Source of the DNA: Darksidea phi
Taxonomy: Eukaryota; Ascomycota; Dothideomycetes; Pleosporales; Lentitheciaceae
Length of the DNA: 64,000 nt
Assembly: GCA_030770425.1 (NCBI GenBank)
Contig: JASJFT010000016.1
Location: forward strand, 310,001 to 374,000
Reading direction: 5' to 3'
The first letter of the stretch is position 1. Each line of letters starts with the position of its first letter. Below the pieces are notes generated by a model that saw only the letters and a list, made by a program, of their open reading frames with translations, was not told the DNA's origin and did no database searches. Position numbers and translations under genes: made by a program. This document shows positions 1-11,355 of the stretch, piece by piece.

Positions 1-3000
1 CTCAAGCCCTCTCTCAAGCTAGGGCCGGTCTTCTTTGCTGCACCGGGGGTAGGAAAGAGGTCAAGAGCCTTCGCAATCGACTCGTCGACATCATCCAAAT
101 ACTCAACAGGGGCGACCACGCCCTTCCTGGTGGGTTCGCCATCCATCTTGGAGTTCAACGACGAGATGTCGGTGATGGAATTAATGCGAGGCGGTCGCTC
201 AAAGGCTGGAGTGCCGGGTGTTGAAGGCTGGCTTGATTCTACAGGAAGACCGAACTCATGCTCCCCAACCTTGCGGAGAACGAAATCCCATGCAAGAATG
301 TAGGGTTGTTCACCGTTGGTATGGTATTGAATGTCCTTGAGCTGGTACGCACGATAGGCTCGGCGAGTGTAGACCTCCAAGGCGGCAAGAGCAACCCACG
401 GATCTTGGTGGACGAAAAACTGAGGCAAGACGTCGAATACGGTGTACCTGGAGTCAACGACCTCCTTGATGACGTCAAAGTTGGGCTCACGGTGTTCCCA
501 ACCGCTCTCGCCATATCGCGACTCAACCACAGAAGACCGCAGAATGTGCTCCATCTGGGAAGTACGCTCTTCAAGCGACGGCATAGCACACTGGATGAGC
601 ACCTCACGGGCCTTGAGGGAGACCTTGGCGGTTTGCCTAGACTCCAGCTCCGTGAGCTTCTTCAATGCGCCCTTGAAGTACTTGGCGACATTGCCGGCAC
701 CGGGCTTATTGGGTCGGTACAAGTCCAGGATCGCAATGACGAGGTTGTTCTTCGCGCTGACCCTTGTATGAGAGAGGACAGTGTGTACAGCGTTTGTGAT
801 GTTGTCGCGGTTCTCATCACGAAGCTTGAGAACGACTTCCTCGTCACGGCCGGCCCGGTTAGAGAAGAGATTCTCCACAGTCCAGTACATTTCCAACAGC
901 TTGATCATCACACTGTACTCGTGAGCCTTGAGGCCCTCGGAGTAGCGGCTAATGACATCTGTGAGCGGCGCCAAGGCAGTCTTCAAGAGCTCAGCATCGC
1001 TTTTGGGAACGTTGTCATCCAGGAAGCGCTGGAAGGCTTTGTTGAGTTGTTTGGCTGGAAACTCAAGCTGCCGGCTGTGAGCACGGTCGACGATCTGGGA
1101 GAGGGTGGTATCAAGCTTCTGAGGCATACGGGCATGAAGAGCAGATGCTTGCGCATTCCACTCGCCATATGGAAGTTCAGGATCGCGGAGGACTTCTACA
1201 AGTTCTTTCAGGGTGCTCTGCATGATGACCTGATTGTCGAATCCTTGGAGAATGTTCTGCAGGATACTAAAAAGAGAGGCAAATCTCTGTGGTGGCTTGG
1301 CGCCCATGACCTGTGGCGGGCCAAAGTCCTTTAGGGCATCCAAAAATGGCTGTGCGGATTTGACCTTGGACGGGTCATCCAAGGCGAGTATGCCAAGGAT
1401 GTCACCAGCTTCGAGAGTTGCTCCCGGTTGCTTAATGAGGTTGACTATGCCGTCTTCCTGAGCGATCAAAGGCATGTACATCTTCATGACTTCGACTTCG
1501 GCGAACGCTTGGCCCTTTTTAATGTGGTCGCCATTCTCGACGGTGAACTTGACGAGCTTACCAGGCGAGGGTGTCCGAAGCTGCGTAGGATCGTTTTCCT
1601 GTTCCAAGAGACAAGACTTGCCGTCAACGGAGAGGCGAGTAGCGCCAACTTCCTCCTTCCAGTAGACGTTGTGAGACTTGCCGGCAAGCAGAATGAGGAG
1701 CCCGCCATCAGCGAGCGCCCTAATGCCAACGGAGGTCTTGGAGCCGTTAATGAAGAGGGTAAAGCTATCGATGCTCGATCGCGTAGCGGTAAACTTGTAT
1801 CGGAAGCCCTCATAGATGAAGTCGACGGGGAAGACGGTCTTGAGCACATCCTTGGACGGAACCTGACCCTTTTCTAAGCTGGTCTTGTACTCATTGATGC
1901 AGGCCTCGCTGGCAACGTGAGCTTTGGTAACTGCACCGCAGATGATAGCAGTCATGAGGTCCGGACGTTCAGCTGTCAGCTTCTTCGAGATGAGTTCGTC
2001 CAGCCAGCCAGTTGTGATGGTGTTGTCCTCGAAAGCGGGCGTCTCTAGTAGCTTGATAAGGTACTCAACAGTCGTGCGGAAGTCACCACGGATGCTCAAC
2101 TCTTTGAGCGCGACGACCATGTGTTTCCGTGATGCTTGTCGGTTCTCGCCATAAGCGAAGATGTGGCCAAACTGTGAGTCGGCGTAGCTATGGATTCCGC
2201 CTGCAGTACCGACTGAGAAGTAACCCCACACGTTGGAGCTACTCCTAAAGTTGAGATCGTGCACAGTACCACCAGACGGCTTAAAGCCCTCGTCGGGATC
2301 TTCGGAAGTGATACGGCAGGCTGTGCAGTGGCCCTTGGGAGTGGGTCGTCGCTGGTTCTGCTCACTGCCCTCTTTCGAGAAGTCGAAGTCGATCAGGGTG
2401 CTGGCGTGGGGATCGGCGCCATACAGCAGTCGGATGTCGCGGATCCTATGCAGTGGGATACCCATGGCGATCTGAAGCTGAGCAGCGGGCAGATTCACAC
2501 CTGTAACCATTTCGGTGGTGGGATGCTCGACTTGAAGACGAGGATTGAGTTCGAGGAAGTAGAATTGGTCGTCGGCGTGCGAGTAGAGGTATTCGACCGT
2601 ACCGGCGGAGACGTAGCCGACGAGCCTGCCCAGCGAGACAGCCGCCTTCTCCATCTCGTGGAAAGTCTTGGGTCCAGCGACTGTTACAGGGGCCTCCTCA
2701 ATGATCTTCTGATGTCGTCGCTGCACGGAACAGTCACGCCCAAATAGAGAGATGTTGTTACCGTACTGGTCAGCCAGCAGCTGCACCTCCAAATGTCGTG
2801 CGCTGCCCGCCAGCTTCATGATGAAGATGGGCGAGCCGGGAATCTCCGACGCAGCCGCTCGGTACAACTGCTCAAAGTCCTCCTCGCGCTCGACCTTGCG
2901 GATGCCCTTGCCGCCACCACCTTCCGAAGCCTTCACCATGACGGGGAAGCCAATCTTCTTAGCAACCTCGAGACCCTCTTCAGGCGTCTTGGTGCAGCCC

Positions 3001-3868
3001 TTCTCGTAGATGTGGTCCTCGACAGTGACGATTCCGTTCTTGTCGACCTTGACCTCGTCCACGCCCTCTCCCGACCATGGGATGCAGGGTACCTTGGCGT
3101 GCTGTGCGACGATTGTGGACGAGATCTTGTCCCCGAGAGAGCGCATGGCGGACCCTGGAGGACCTATAAAGACGATCTTTTTCGGCGAGGCGGCGAGCGA
3201 TTCCGGGAGCTTGGGATTTTCGGATGCGTGGCCCCTAGACCGACGTGAGCAAAACTCTCGAAGGGGTAAGCATTGGGCTGGAAACGTACCATCCTGCCCA
3301 CACGGCGTGGACATTCATGCGCTCCGCAACATCGACAATAAGCTCGACGTTGGCGTAGTTGTTGTTGTTGCTCCCTCCAGGTACCTGCACGCACATCAGC
3401 CACCATTTCTCATCGCACCCTTCTCGACAATGTGTACGTACCTCGACATACTGGTCCGCCATGCGGATGTACTCAGCGTTCGCCTGGAGATCCTCGGGCG
3501 TGGCCATGACGGTGAACTGGATCGCCTTCTCGTTGCCAAACGTCTCGTATGCCCATTTCCGTACCGAGCGGATCTCCTTGACTGCCGCAATACCGTTGTT
3601 CGCGATGAGTACCTGTCAGCAACCTCAATGTCAGCTCTTGTCCCCTACATATCGCTAGGTAGCTCAATGGAAAGAAAAATGAATTACTCACACTTGTGAT
3701 GACGGTGTGTCCATCGTGGGCGGCCACGAAGTCTTTGACCACTCCGGGCGCCGCTGAATTGAGACTGTTGCCGCCAAAAAAGTGAGGAGCCAGGTCGTGT
3801 TTTGCGGCCCACGAACTGGGCGCACCGTTAGAGGCGCCATTGACGGCTTTCTGTTGAGCTCCTGCCAT
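1..3868 (-). CDS. ACC1: Acetyl-CoA carboxylase, N-terminal half (partial)
   Basis: Multidomain enzyme making malonyl-CoA from acetyl-CoA, the committed step of cytosolic fatty acid synthesis. About 1225 residues of a protein normally near 2250 are present; the C-terminal carboxyltransferase lies beyond the left edge. Exons read as 3868-3692, 3612-3442, 3384-3290 and 3234-1, with introns of 79, 57 and 55 bp. Seen in order: the N-terminal HTVITS motif, [20 protein letters not shown] of the biotin carboxylase fold, the ATP-grasp loop [10 protein letters not shown] (bases 2904-2921), and the biotin site EVMKMYMPL with the biotinyl lysine at 1482-1484 (about residue 732, as expected). The frame then stays open through the central region to base 1. 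The start MAGAQQ (3868) was chosen; in-frame ATGs at 3889 and 3997 are alternatives. Long antisense frames over the last exon are codon-bias shadows. Confidence 0.97.
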
Positions 3869-5663
3869 TATGTCTGACGGATTTCCCATGCGGGTTGTGG
3901 TGTGGTATTCGGAGGGACGGGCGGCGAAAGGAGGAGGGATGCCGGTAAATTGATCTGCAGTTGCCGGTGCCCAGAATGATGACGGGCGCGATGGCACACT
4001 TGCGGAGGGGAGGGCGTTCTAGAAACCCCGGGGGAGACGTCGGAACTTTAGTATTAGTAGTGGGAGATGTTCTATAGGTCAGCGTCGCGACAGCGGGCAA
4101 AGCTGTACATGCGCTTCCAAAATCTATTGCTGACAACAAACGACAACAATAAAAAAACCCTTTGGGAAGGGGACAGGGTTGGAGAAGGGAAGGAGCGCTG
4201 GGTATCGCGGCGAGGAGGAGGAGAAGTGAGGGAGAGTCGGGGCAAAGGGTGCAGAGGTGTATGTATGTATAAAAATTGTGTACGGACACCCCAAGCCGGG
4301 GCTGGTAATGTTGAGCTGAGGCCGATCGCCGAAGGAGGCTAAAAGCAAATGCATGCGTGCCGTGCACCACCGAAAGATGCCGCCAAAACGAAAGTCCCGA
4401 CTCAGGCGCAGGAACCATATCGGAGCCCGATGCCACCGTCGTCATTGAAGAGCGCAAGAATCTCCCTAACTGTCTACTGCCTCCTTTGCCCGCCAGCATC
4501 GAGCAATGACTGCCTCGCGCGCCGCGGCCGCTCTCCGGAGTGCAGTCTGTGATCGCCTATCGGTTCCGATCGTGCCAGGAAGCTGAGAGTGTTGAGCATT
4601 TAGTTACCTCCCAACCGCAGACGGCGATTCATCCACGAGAATGGCCCGTCTTCCAAGCTCCAACACATTGTTTACTGCGACATCCAACACACTCTGCTCT
4701 CATCCCTCATCCCTCCTCCCCCAACCTTCCGCCTCCGGTCCCCCCCTCCGCCACCGATTCTTCGCTTTACGAGCCATTTGTTCCGATCTTACCCAGAGTC
4801 ATTTACCACTCCCACTCGGGTCCCCACCAGCTTACTCGGACTCCGTCCAACTCTCCCCACCCGCCCAATTAGCGGCCTGTGTCCATCCAATGCCCAGATA
4901 ATTTCCGTCTCAGTCCCGCGAGATGATATTCTTGGACGTGCTTGCCTTGCGCTTCTGATGCTTCAGCGATGCTCAAGGAGGACTACGCTCGATGCGTAAT
5001 CCTGTCGACGGTCAGCATGTAGAAGGCTAGAGATCCTGCGGAACAAGTCGATTGTTTGGTGGCTCATCGCTGCGCGGATCCGGTTCCGAGACGCATTCCG
5101 AGCGGACCGAGCCATAGCTTCCTGTCGCTGACGGAAGTGACGGTATTGTCGTATGATTCTTCGCCGAAATACTATGGGTCCGTGCGCGCCACTCATACCA
5201 CGAGAACTTCACTACAGACCGCTTGGTGACTGGTTGATCCCATCACTTTTACATTCTGATACTGCACGAGCCGAGAAGCGGACCCAGATGTATGGCTTCA
5301 TGGCAGATTAGCTTCGCTACGTGTCCTTACTACCGCTATCACTGGGTATCCTCGCATCTGAACAAAGAAAATTGTTTGATATGTAACTGACATAAGAATG
5401 CCAAACCCAAGCGTCTGCACTGCGAATGATTTGACCTCTCTCCCTGTGTGCGCAATGCCAACCCAGGTGCATCCGCCCCGCAATGTCGACACTCAAGATC
5501 AACAAAGTGGGTGCCCGTCTTCGAGAGCTCAACCTCGCCGCCACCATGAACTCCGAGCCAATGCCAAAAATCGTAAGGTATCATGCCTATCGAATCATAT
5601 ACCAACAAAGAAAGGTGCGTATCGACATGCAGGAACCCGCCTCCGATCATCCCTCGCCCCACT
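3869..5663. other. Intergenic: ACC1 upstream region and NudE 3' flank
   Basis: No gene recognised. The part next to ACC1 should hold its promoter and leader. Bases 4660-4880 are strongly C/T-rich on the plus strand. The part next to 5663 is the 3' flank of the NudE gene. Short open frames here show no family motif. Confidence 0.6.
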
Positions 5664-7482
5664 CTAGAAGCTCTCCTCCACTTGGCTCATCTTGCGTGGA
5701 CGTGCAGGAGGTCCCATGTCCTTGTCCACTAGTCCAAGGCTTGTCCTCCGCCCCGCGCTTTGCCGTCGAGGAATTCCGCTAGGGATAGGGATACCTGTCT
5801 TGTCTAGGGTCATCCGGCGAGCGATTGGCGTGGCTACGCTACTGCTGTCGCTATTGTTGTCTGCGTCTGTCTCCCGCAAGGCGCTCGACATGGACGCAGA
5901 ATGCGAGTGGCCGAATCCGCTTGATTGCCCGCTCATTGAGCTCCGCGGTCGGGGCAAGCGCCCATCCACCCCGCCGATGGAAGGCTTTGAGTAGTGGCCC
6001 AATGGTGTCCGGGTGCTGCTCCTGCTGCTTGGTCTTTGGGACGCTACGGAGGCCCGGCTGCTCGGTCGACTGTTGCTGGGCTCTCGTGATGTGCCGAAAG
6101 ACAGTCGGCTGACCCCGGAATCGCCTGCGCCAGTCGTGTTAGATGCCGTGGACATTTGTGAAGATCGTTTTCTGCTGCTTCGCACCGTCACTGTGCTCGG
6201 AATATGGTGACCCAGAGCGCTTCCGTTTCGCGGGCTCGCGCGAGGCGGGGTGTTCGTTGGTGCTGGCAATTTCGATCTTGCATGATACACTCGTTCTTCG
6301 AGCTTCTGCATCTTGCCAATCAGCCCTCGAATCTGGTAGAGAGAGCCAGACCTGGGCAAACCAGCAGCCGGTGCATTTCCTCCCACGCTAGGTCTCGGGC
6401 CCTTCTGCGCTGGAGCAGTTGTTCGAATTGAAGGTGTACTGCGTCCGTTGGTCCCGAATGCGCTCTTCGCTGACATCGGAATGCTTGGTCCCCGTGAATG
6501 TCGTGGTGGTCGTTGCTGGTACAAGCCCGGCCGCGGGGTTGCGGATGGGTCAAGCGCAATAGAGCCCTTTCGCAGAGGCATTGGAGTAACAGGCAAAGGC
6601 TTCGCGGAGACAGAGGCTTCTGATAACGGCGGAGACGGTGGCGTTGCATCCGGAAGTTCCGTTTCTGGCTTTGTGTGGGGTGGAGTGGAGGCGGCGGTTG
6701 GGGACGAAAGAGTAGTGGCGGATGTAGATGCTTCTGACACGGGTGAGCGGGGTCGTAGAGAATCTCCAGCCAGCAGATTGGAAGTCTTGCGCTGGTGGTG
6801 CCTCTCGTTCGTCTCTTCTGCAATGCGCAGCTTCTCCTGCACAATCTCGGCCTCGATACGGAGATCGGATAGCTCGTCTCGCAGTCGCTGGTTCTCTATC
6901 CTCAAAGTCTCCCGCTCCTGCTCGCCGATCTTGATCTCCTCATCTAACATAACTGTTCGCTCGATGGCCACGTTGTACTTGGATTCTAGGTCCTCGAGCG
7001 ACGAAACCTGGTGCCGCGCCTGGCGCTCAAAGTCGTCGTTCTGCACTTCGATATCTCGCAGCTTGTGTTGTAGCGACCGCTGGGATTCGCGCAGAGCGGT
7101 AATTTCCTTCTGAAGAATGTTTTGGGCATTGTTGGCTTCGGTCTTGCTCTGCTTGTATTTCGTCTGCGAGGACGTCAGTATCGACTCATGCACTCGTCTG
7201 CTTGGTATCGCACTGTCGCACAAAGGTTGGAGCAAGTATAGAAGGAAGACATACCTTCCACTCTTCAGCCTCGAACCCCACCTTCTCTACCTTCTCCTGC
7301 AGCTTACGCTCCCGCTTTTCGCTCTCCTCGACGTCCCGCTCCAACTCGGCCTCAAGCTCCTTGCTTGACGTCTGGAACTCCTGCAACTCGACCTCGAGCG
7401 TCTCATACTGTGTTTTATAATATGACAGCTCTTCCTCGATGCTCTGCCAGCCGCCGCTGGGAGGCGGTGAGCCGGTTGCCAT
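5664..7482 (-). CDS. NudE/RO-11 nuclear distribution protein
   Basis: Dynein regulator that binds LIS1/NudF and dynein and is needed for nuclear migration in hyphae. Two exons, 7482-7255 and 7163-5664, with a 91-bp intron (GTATG...CAG), give 575 residues. Residues 8-200 are a near-continuous coiled coil that begins [20 protein letters not shown] and continues after the intron with [13 protein letters not shown] and [18 protein letters not shown], the conserved NudE signature. The C-terminal two thirds is Ser/Thr/Pro/Arg-rich and probably disordered, as in other fungal NudE proteins. The start at 7482 ([11 protein letters not shown]) is preferred to an ATG six codons upstream (7500). The next gene to the right encodes a coiled-coil membrane protein with possible dynein light chain motifs. 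Confidence 0.92.
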
Positions 7483-9019
7483 GGCCGCAGGGCGGTGCAC
7501 AGGCTCAGGAGAAGATGCTGTCGTCGCAGTGCGGGGAACAGTCGTCAGACCTTGTAGGAATAGATGTTGGTGAGAGCTGGAACAACCTGGCGCTCTAGGT
7601 GCCGAACGGGAGCGGTTGCACTGCCTGTCGTTCCTGCCTTCTGTCGTGTTTCACTTCAACAGCGATCATGCGCTCGTTGTTCTTATTTTGCCGAGACACC
7701 CTCTCCGTTCCAGTGTCGCGGCTATAATACGTCCCTGTCCCTGTGGTTAGTGGTTAGTATACGTGGTGGCAAAGGCGACCGAGCTGCGTTGTCGAAGTGG
7801 TGGTCCTGTTGTTGTTCTTCGGGAACTCGGTGGCTGATGTGTGCACGGTTGGCTGGGGACCGCCACGCTTTACCCAAAAGGGGTTCACTGACACCGACGA
7901 CAACCCCACACGCACCTAGCAGCTTGAAGACACCAAGTGGTATAGATGAGCCCAGTCTATCTCAAGAACATGGGTAGCGAATACAGCTAATAGCTCTCTT
8001 CTTTGCTGGCGCGGCCGCCTTGTGGACAGGGTGACGGGGTGGCAATCTCCGCGATACCGACCGAAGCAAGAGTTAGAGCTGGGCGACAGAAGGTTTGGGG
8101 ACTAGACAGTGGGTATTGCGGCAGGTTTCGCTGGGCGAGAAGGTGTGAATAACGGACTATTCACGGGAGAACGCTCAAAACGTACGAATCCGGGATTCGC
8201 TTGCTTGTCTTCATTTTTTCCGCCTCAAGTCATGGGATGCCCATCTCGGGACCGGTTCAACCCTTCGACATATACCAAGGAGAGCTTCAGCTATCGTCGA
8301 GAACTTTTCCAGCCAAACGACTTTTTGTCCAGCGAAGCTTCGGTCAGTCGATCTCAACATCTTGGGCAAGGCAAATAGCTTCCTATGCTTTTCAACTCTT
8401 GTGGCAAAACTACATGCCGTTCAAATGTTTCCGGCTTACTTCTAGCATACCGTTTATGTTACTCGGTCAGGCTATCCCTATGGCTAGCATCCGCCTCTTA
8501 TTTTCGCAAAGTAACTCAAGCCTCCCAGGAGATCTCTTTGGAGAGCTATGACAGAGCAAAGAATAAAGACAGCTTCAAGGTTCAAGCTTCGAACAAAGTG
8601 GCATCCGCTTCGAAAAACATCCCAGTTGCCCATCTACACTTTCCCGAGTTTTGCATCCTCACCACAGACGTCTGCCACTTTGCGTGTCCTGCGGCACCGA
8701 TGACTACCGCGAAATGCCTTACTACTGCCGTACTCTACTGGTTGCGCACAAAAGTCCTTCGAACGAGGCCAAGTGGCGGTGATGGAGCTTGACTGCAGTT
8801 GTAAAATAAGTTGTGACGAGCGCATAAGAAGTCTACAACCCAACAAACAAAACAATGCGCAACCTGTACCAAAATGCTCCTGTCACATCATGCCTTGCGG
8901 GCGAAGAACTGTCGTGTACCCGGAGGTGTCGAGATGTAGCCGTAACTATCGAGAGCTCTATGGATTGCCCGCCGAGGGTCCTCTGGATATACTTCACGTG
9001 GATTTATCGTGTATAAGGT

Positions 9020-9103
9020 GTGGGTATAGCACCTCTACTGTGTACAAACTCCTACTGTGTTTCGTGCGGACCTTCTAAAGAGACTCCCACTATGCAAATC
9101 CAA
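9020..9103 (+). repeat. 84-bp dispersed direct repeat, copy A
   Basis: Starts gtgggtatagcacc and ends tatgcaaatccaa. It is nearly identical to copy B at 12147-12231 in the same orientation, with a handful of substitutions and a 1-bp length difference. The two copies bracket the gene at 9611-11260. No terminal inverted repeats or LTR-type TG...CA ends are seen. Confidence 0.85.
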
Positions 9104-9330
9104 ATCAAATACTTCACGTGGATCGCCACTGACCTGCTGTGGCAACTCTACGACCGTCCAAGTCTCACGGGTCATGATCTGTTGTGCGTTCGTGCTGGCC
9201 CTGGAGGCGCTATGATCCAACCTACTATCGAAACCTTGGATATGTTACCTGCTGAAGGGCATCTGGATACACTTTACCGACGCCGAGCATAACTATCCTG
9301 CTGATTGGACCAGTCTTCCTCCGCCTGTAT

Positions 9331-9436
9331 TGTCTTCACTGTGCTATTGTGAGTGTAGTCTCTCTCAGTATCCTTCACCAGATTCGCGTCAATTGTCTTC
9401 ACTGTGCCATTGTGGGCGTGGGGCTCCTTCACCAGG
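9331..9436. repeat. Degenerate tandem repeat
   Basis: The segment tgtcttcactgtgctattgt at 9331 recurs as tgtcttcactgtgccattgt at 9394, 63 bp apart, and tccttcaccag occurs at 9371 and 9425. On the minus strand this reads as a short open frame with two diverged copies of an LVK...TVKTI unit about 21 codons long. I do not call it a gene. Confidence 0.6.
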
Positions 9437-9610
9437 TCTCGCTCAGGCAGTGGCAACGCCTGTTGCTAGGTCGACAATATGTAGAATAGAACAACAGGCG
9501 GAGGATAGGTAGAATAGAACAATAGAGGCTCACTGTCCTTATAAACTAGACAATTCCCTTCCCCTCTGGCTTTTCCCTCTCCAGAACACGCTCAACTCTG
9601 TTGCTCGACC

Positions 9611-11260
9611 ATGAACAGCAACAGCACCAACATTAACTTCGGGCCCGCCGTGGCCTTCACGGGGGCGGCCACCCCCTCAGGCTCCCGTGACGCCGAGCTG
9701 CGGGAGGCGCAGTGGACGATCCGCAAGCTGACGGCCGACCTGAACGAAAGTCGGTCGCAGCACGCGTTGAAGAGCGGCGAGGTGACGATCGCCAAGACCG
9801 CCCAGGCGAAGGCGGAGAAGGAGACGGCAATCGCGCGCAAGATCTTCCTGGCGTCGCACACCATGGACGACTACGAGCGCGCGGTCCAGCTCCAGCAGGA
9901 GATCGAGGCGCTCCAACAGTCCAACAAGGACACGCGCGAGCAGCTTTCCTTGTTCGCAAACCGCGTCCAGAACCTCCTCGCCGAAGTCGTCTCCAAGGAC
10001 GACCAGATCTCTGCCCTCGCCGCCGAGAGCACCTCCCTCAAAGCCTCGCTCTCCGAAACCAAGCAGGCGCTTGCAGACCAGAAAACTGCCACAGACGAGA
10101 TCGATTCACATCTCAACAAGGCCTATGCCGATCTCAAGCAGCAAGAATCCGCCAACAGAGAGCTCTCCAAGGCCAAAGACGAGGCCGAGGCCCACGCCCA
10201 AGAGAAGGAGCTTGAGCTGCACGATCTGCGCGCACAATGGGAGGCATCACAGGACACCATCGCAGAGCTGAAGTCACAGCAAACCGCCCTCGCCGACCTT
10301 GAGCGCGAGACGACTGCCCTGAACGACGAGGTCGCCAACCTCCGCGGCCAAGTCAGCGACCGCGACCGCCTCTTCCAGGTAAAAGACGCGCGCATCCAGC
10401 ATCTCGAGGCTCAGTACCAGAAAGCGCTTGAAGGCAAGCTCAACGCCGAAGTAGCTGCCGCCGCCGCCGCCGCGCCCACGGATGTGCCCGACATCTTCAC
10501 GAGCGGCGACGAGTCTCTCGCAGACGAGCTCGCAGCTACCTCCGACTACGGCGACGATACTTCCTCGTTCGAGCAGCTCGACTTCTCCGACATCACCGAG
10601 ATTGCAAATATCGCTCCAGTCGCCCGGCAGATAGCTATGTCCTCCACTCAGACCCATGTATCAGAGAAGAACGCGATGGCGACTCAGACGGACGCTCCAA
10701 AGCTCGACTACGCCACGGTATACTCCACCGCCGCCGACATCTCTCCGATTGAGCCCGCAAAGGCTTCCAACAACGTCATGTCCACCCAGACGGACGATGT
10801 TGTCATCTTGGCAGAGCGCAAGTCCCAGACTGCTGCCGCCCAGACCGACATATCAAACCCGCCTCCGCATAAGACTAGCGAAGTTGAGAATTCGAACGTC
10901 GCCACGCAGACTACGCCTACTGCCGAGAAGACACCTGAGCCGACCGTCGTCCACGTCACTCCAGCTCGGAAGAAAGGCCGCCTCACCTCATGGTGGATCC
11001 TATCTGCGTTCTGCATCTTCCTTTGCTTCTACTTCTACGCGCAGCTACAAGCCTTTAAGACTGCCAACGGCTATGGCTACGGCTCCCGTCGCCGGTACTC
11101 GACTGGCGCCTTCGGAAACGGCCGCTACCTCTTTGGTGTCATTCCCATCGGCTTCGACATCGGCCATGATTGGTTCTCTGAGCAGGTCTGTCGCCAGACG
11201 TCTACCGCCATTGCGGCATTCGAGGACTGGGCTGGGATCACTCCGACGCCGCTCTACTGA
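9611..11260 (+). CDS. Coiled-coil, single-TM protein with TQT motif array
   Basis: Family not recognised. The intronless frame encodes 549 residues. Residues about 25-290 are long heptad-type coiled coil (many E/K/L/A, Q). Residues 290-455 are low-complexity and acidic, then Ser/Thr-rich. A hydrophobic segment at about 461-481 (WWILSAFCIFLCFYFYAQL) is followed by a ~68-residue tail rich in Gly/Tyr/Arg. The basic residues ARKKGR just before the TM suggest the long N-terminal part is cytosolic. Within the disordered linker TQT occurs at residues 346, 358, 392 and 432, with SQT at 405 and AQT at 410; TQT is the anchor of dynein light chain LC8 ligands. The start is the first ATG after a C/T-rich leader. 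The gene is more GC-rich than its flanks, and its 3' end is duplicated just after the stop. That it is translated is likely; the function is inference only. Confidence 0.8.
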   Translation: MNSNSTNINFGPAVAFTGAATPSGSRDAELREAQWTIRKLTADLNESRSQHALKSGEVTIAKTAQAKAEKETAIARKIFLASHTMDDYERAVQLQQEIEALQQSNKDTREQLSLFANRVQNLLAEVVSKDDQISALAAESTSLKASLSETKQALADQKTATDEIDSHLNKAYADLKQQESANRELSKAKDEAEAHAQEKELELHDLRAQWEASQDTIAELKSQQTALADLERETTALNDEVANLRGQVSDRDRLFQVKDARIQHLEAQYQKALEGKLNAEVAAAAAAAPTDVPDIFTSGDESLADELAATSDYGDDTSSFEQLDFSDITEIANIAPVARQIAMSSTQTHVSEKNAMATQTDAPKLDYATVYSTAADISPIEPAKASNNVMSTQTDDVVILAERKSQTAAAQTDISNPPPHKTSEVENSNVATQTTPTAEKTPEPTVVHVTPARKKGRLTSWWILSAFCIFLCFYFYAQLQAFKTANGYGYGSRRRYSTGAFGNGRYLFGVIPIGFDIGHDWFSEQVCRQTSTAIAAFEDWAGITPTPLY

Positions 11261-11355
11261 ACTCACCCTCGTCGCTAGGTCTGTCGCCAAACGTTCCACC
11301 GCTATCACGGTATTTGAGAATCGGGGTGGTATCACTCTGACGCCGCTCTAACTGA
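11184..11355 (+). repeat. Tandem duplication of the 3' end of the coiled-coil gene
   Basis: Bases 11184-11259 (last codons, aggtctgtcgcc to gccgctctac) recur at 11277-11353, 93-94 bp downstream, as aggtctgtcgcc to gccgctcta, with roughly 80% identity. The second copy lies after the stop codon and carries a 1-bp insertion relative to the first. It stays open in another frame ending in TPL, matching the TPLY end of the protein. Confidence 0.85.

Larger units (their letters stand above)
7483..9610. other. Intergenic with local repeats
   Basis: Upstream flank of NudE (7483 to about 8000), then no recognisable gene. From about 8940 to 9520 the sequence contains degenerate internal repeats and one copy of a dispersed 84-bp repeat (listed separately). 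The last ~70 bases before 9611 are C/T-rich and probably the leader of the next gene. Confidence 0.5.

Noticed and set aside
258..1877. Long plus-strand open frames (358 and 149 codons) antisense to acetyl-CoA carboxylase
   Set aside because: They are antisense to a highly conserved exon whose own frame is fully open; the products show no motifs and reflect codon bias.
10656..11351. 231-codon overlapping frame inside the coiled-coil gene
   Set aside because: Arg/Pro/Ser/Thr-rich shadow frame; its only interesting part is the end, explained by the tandem duplication of the 3' tail.
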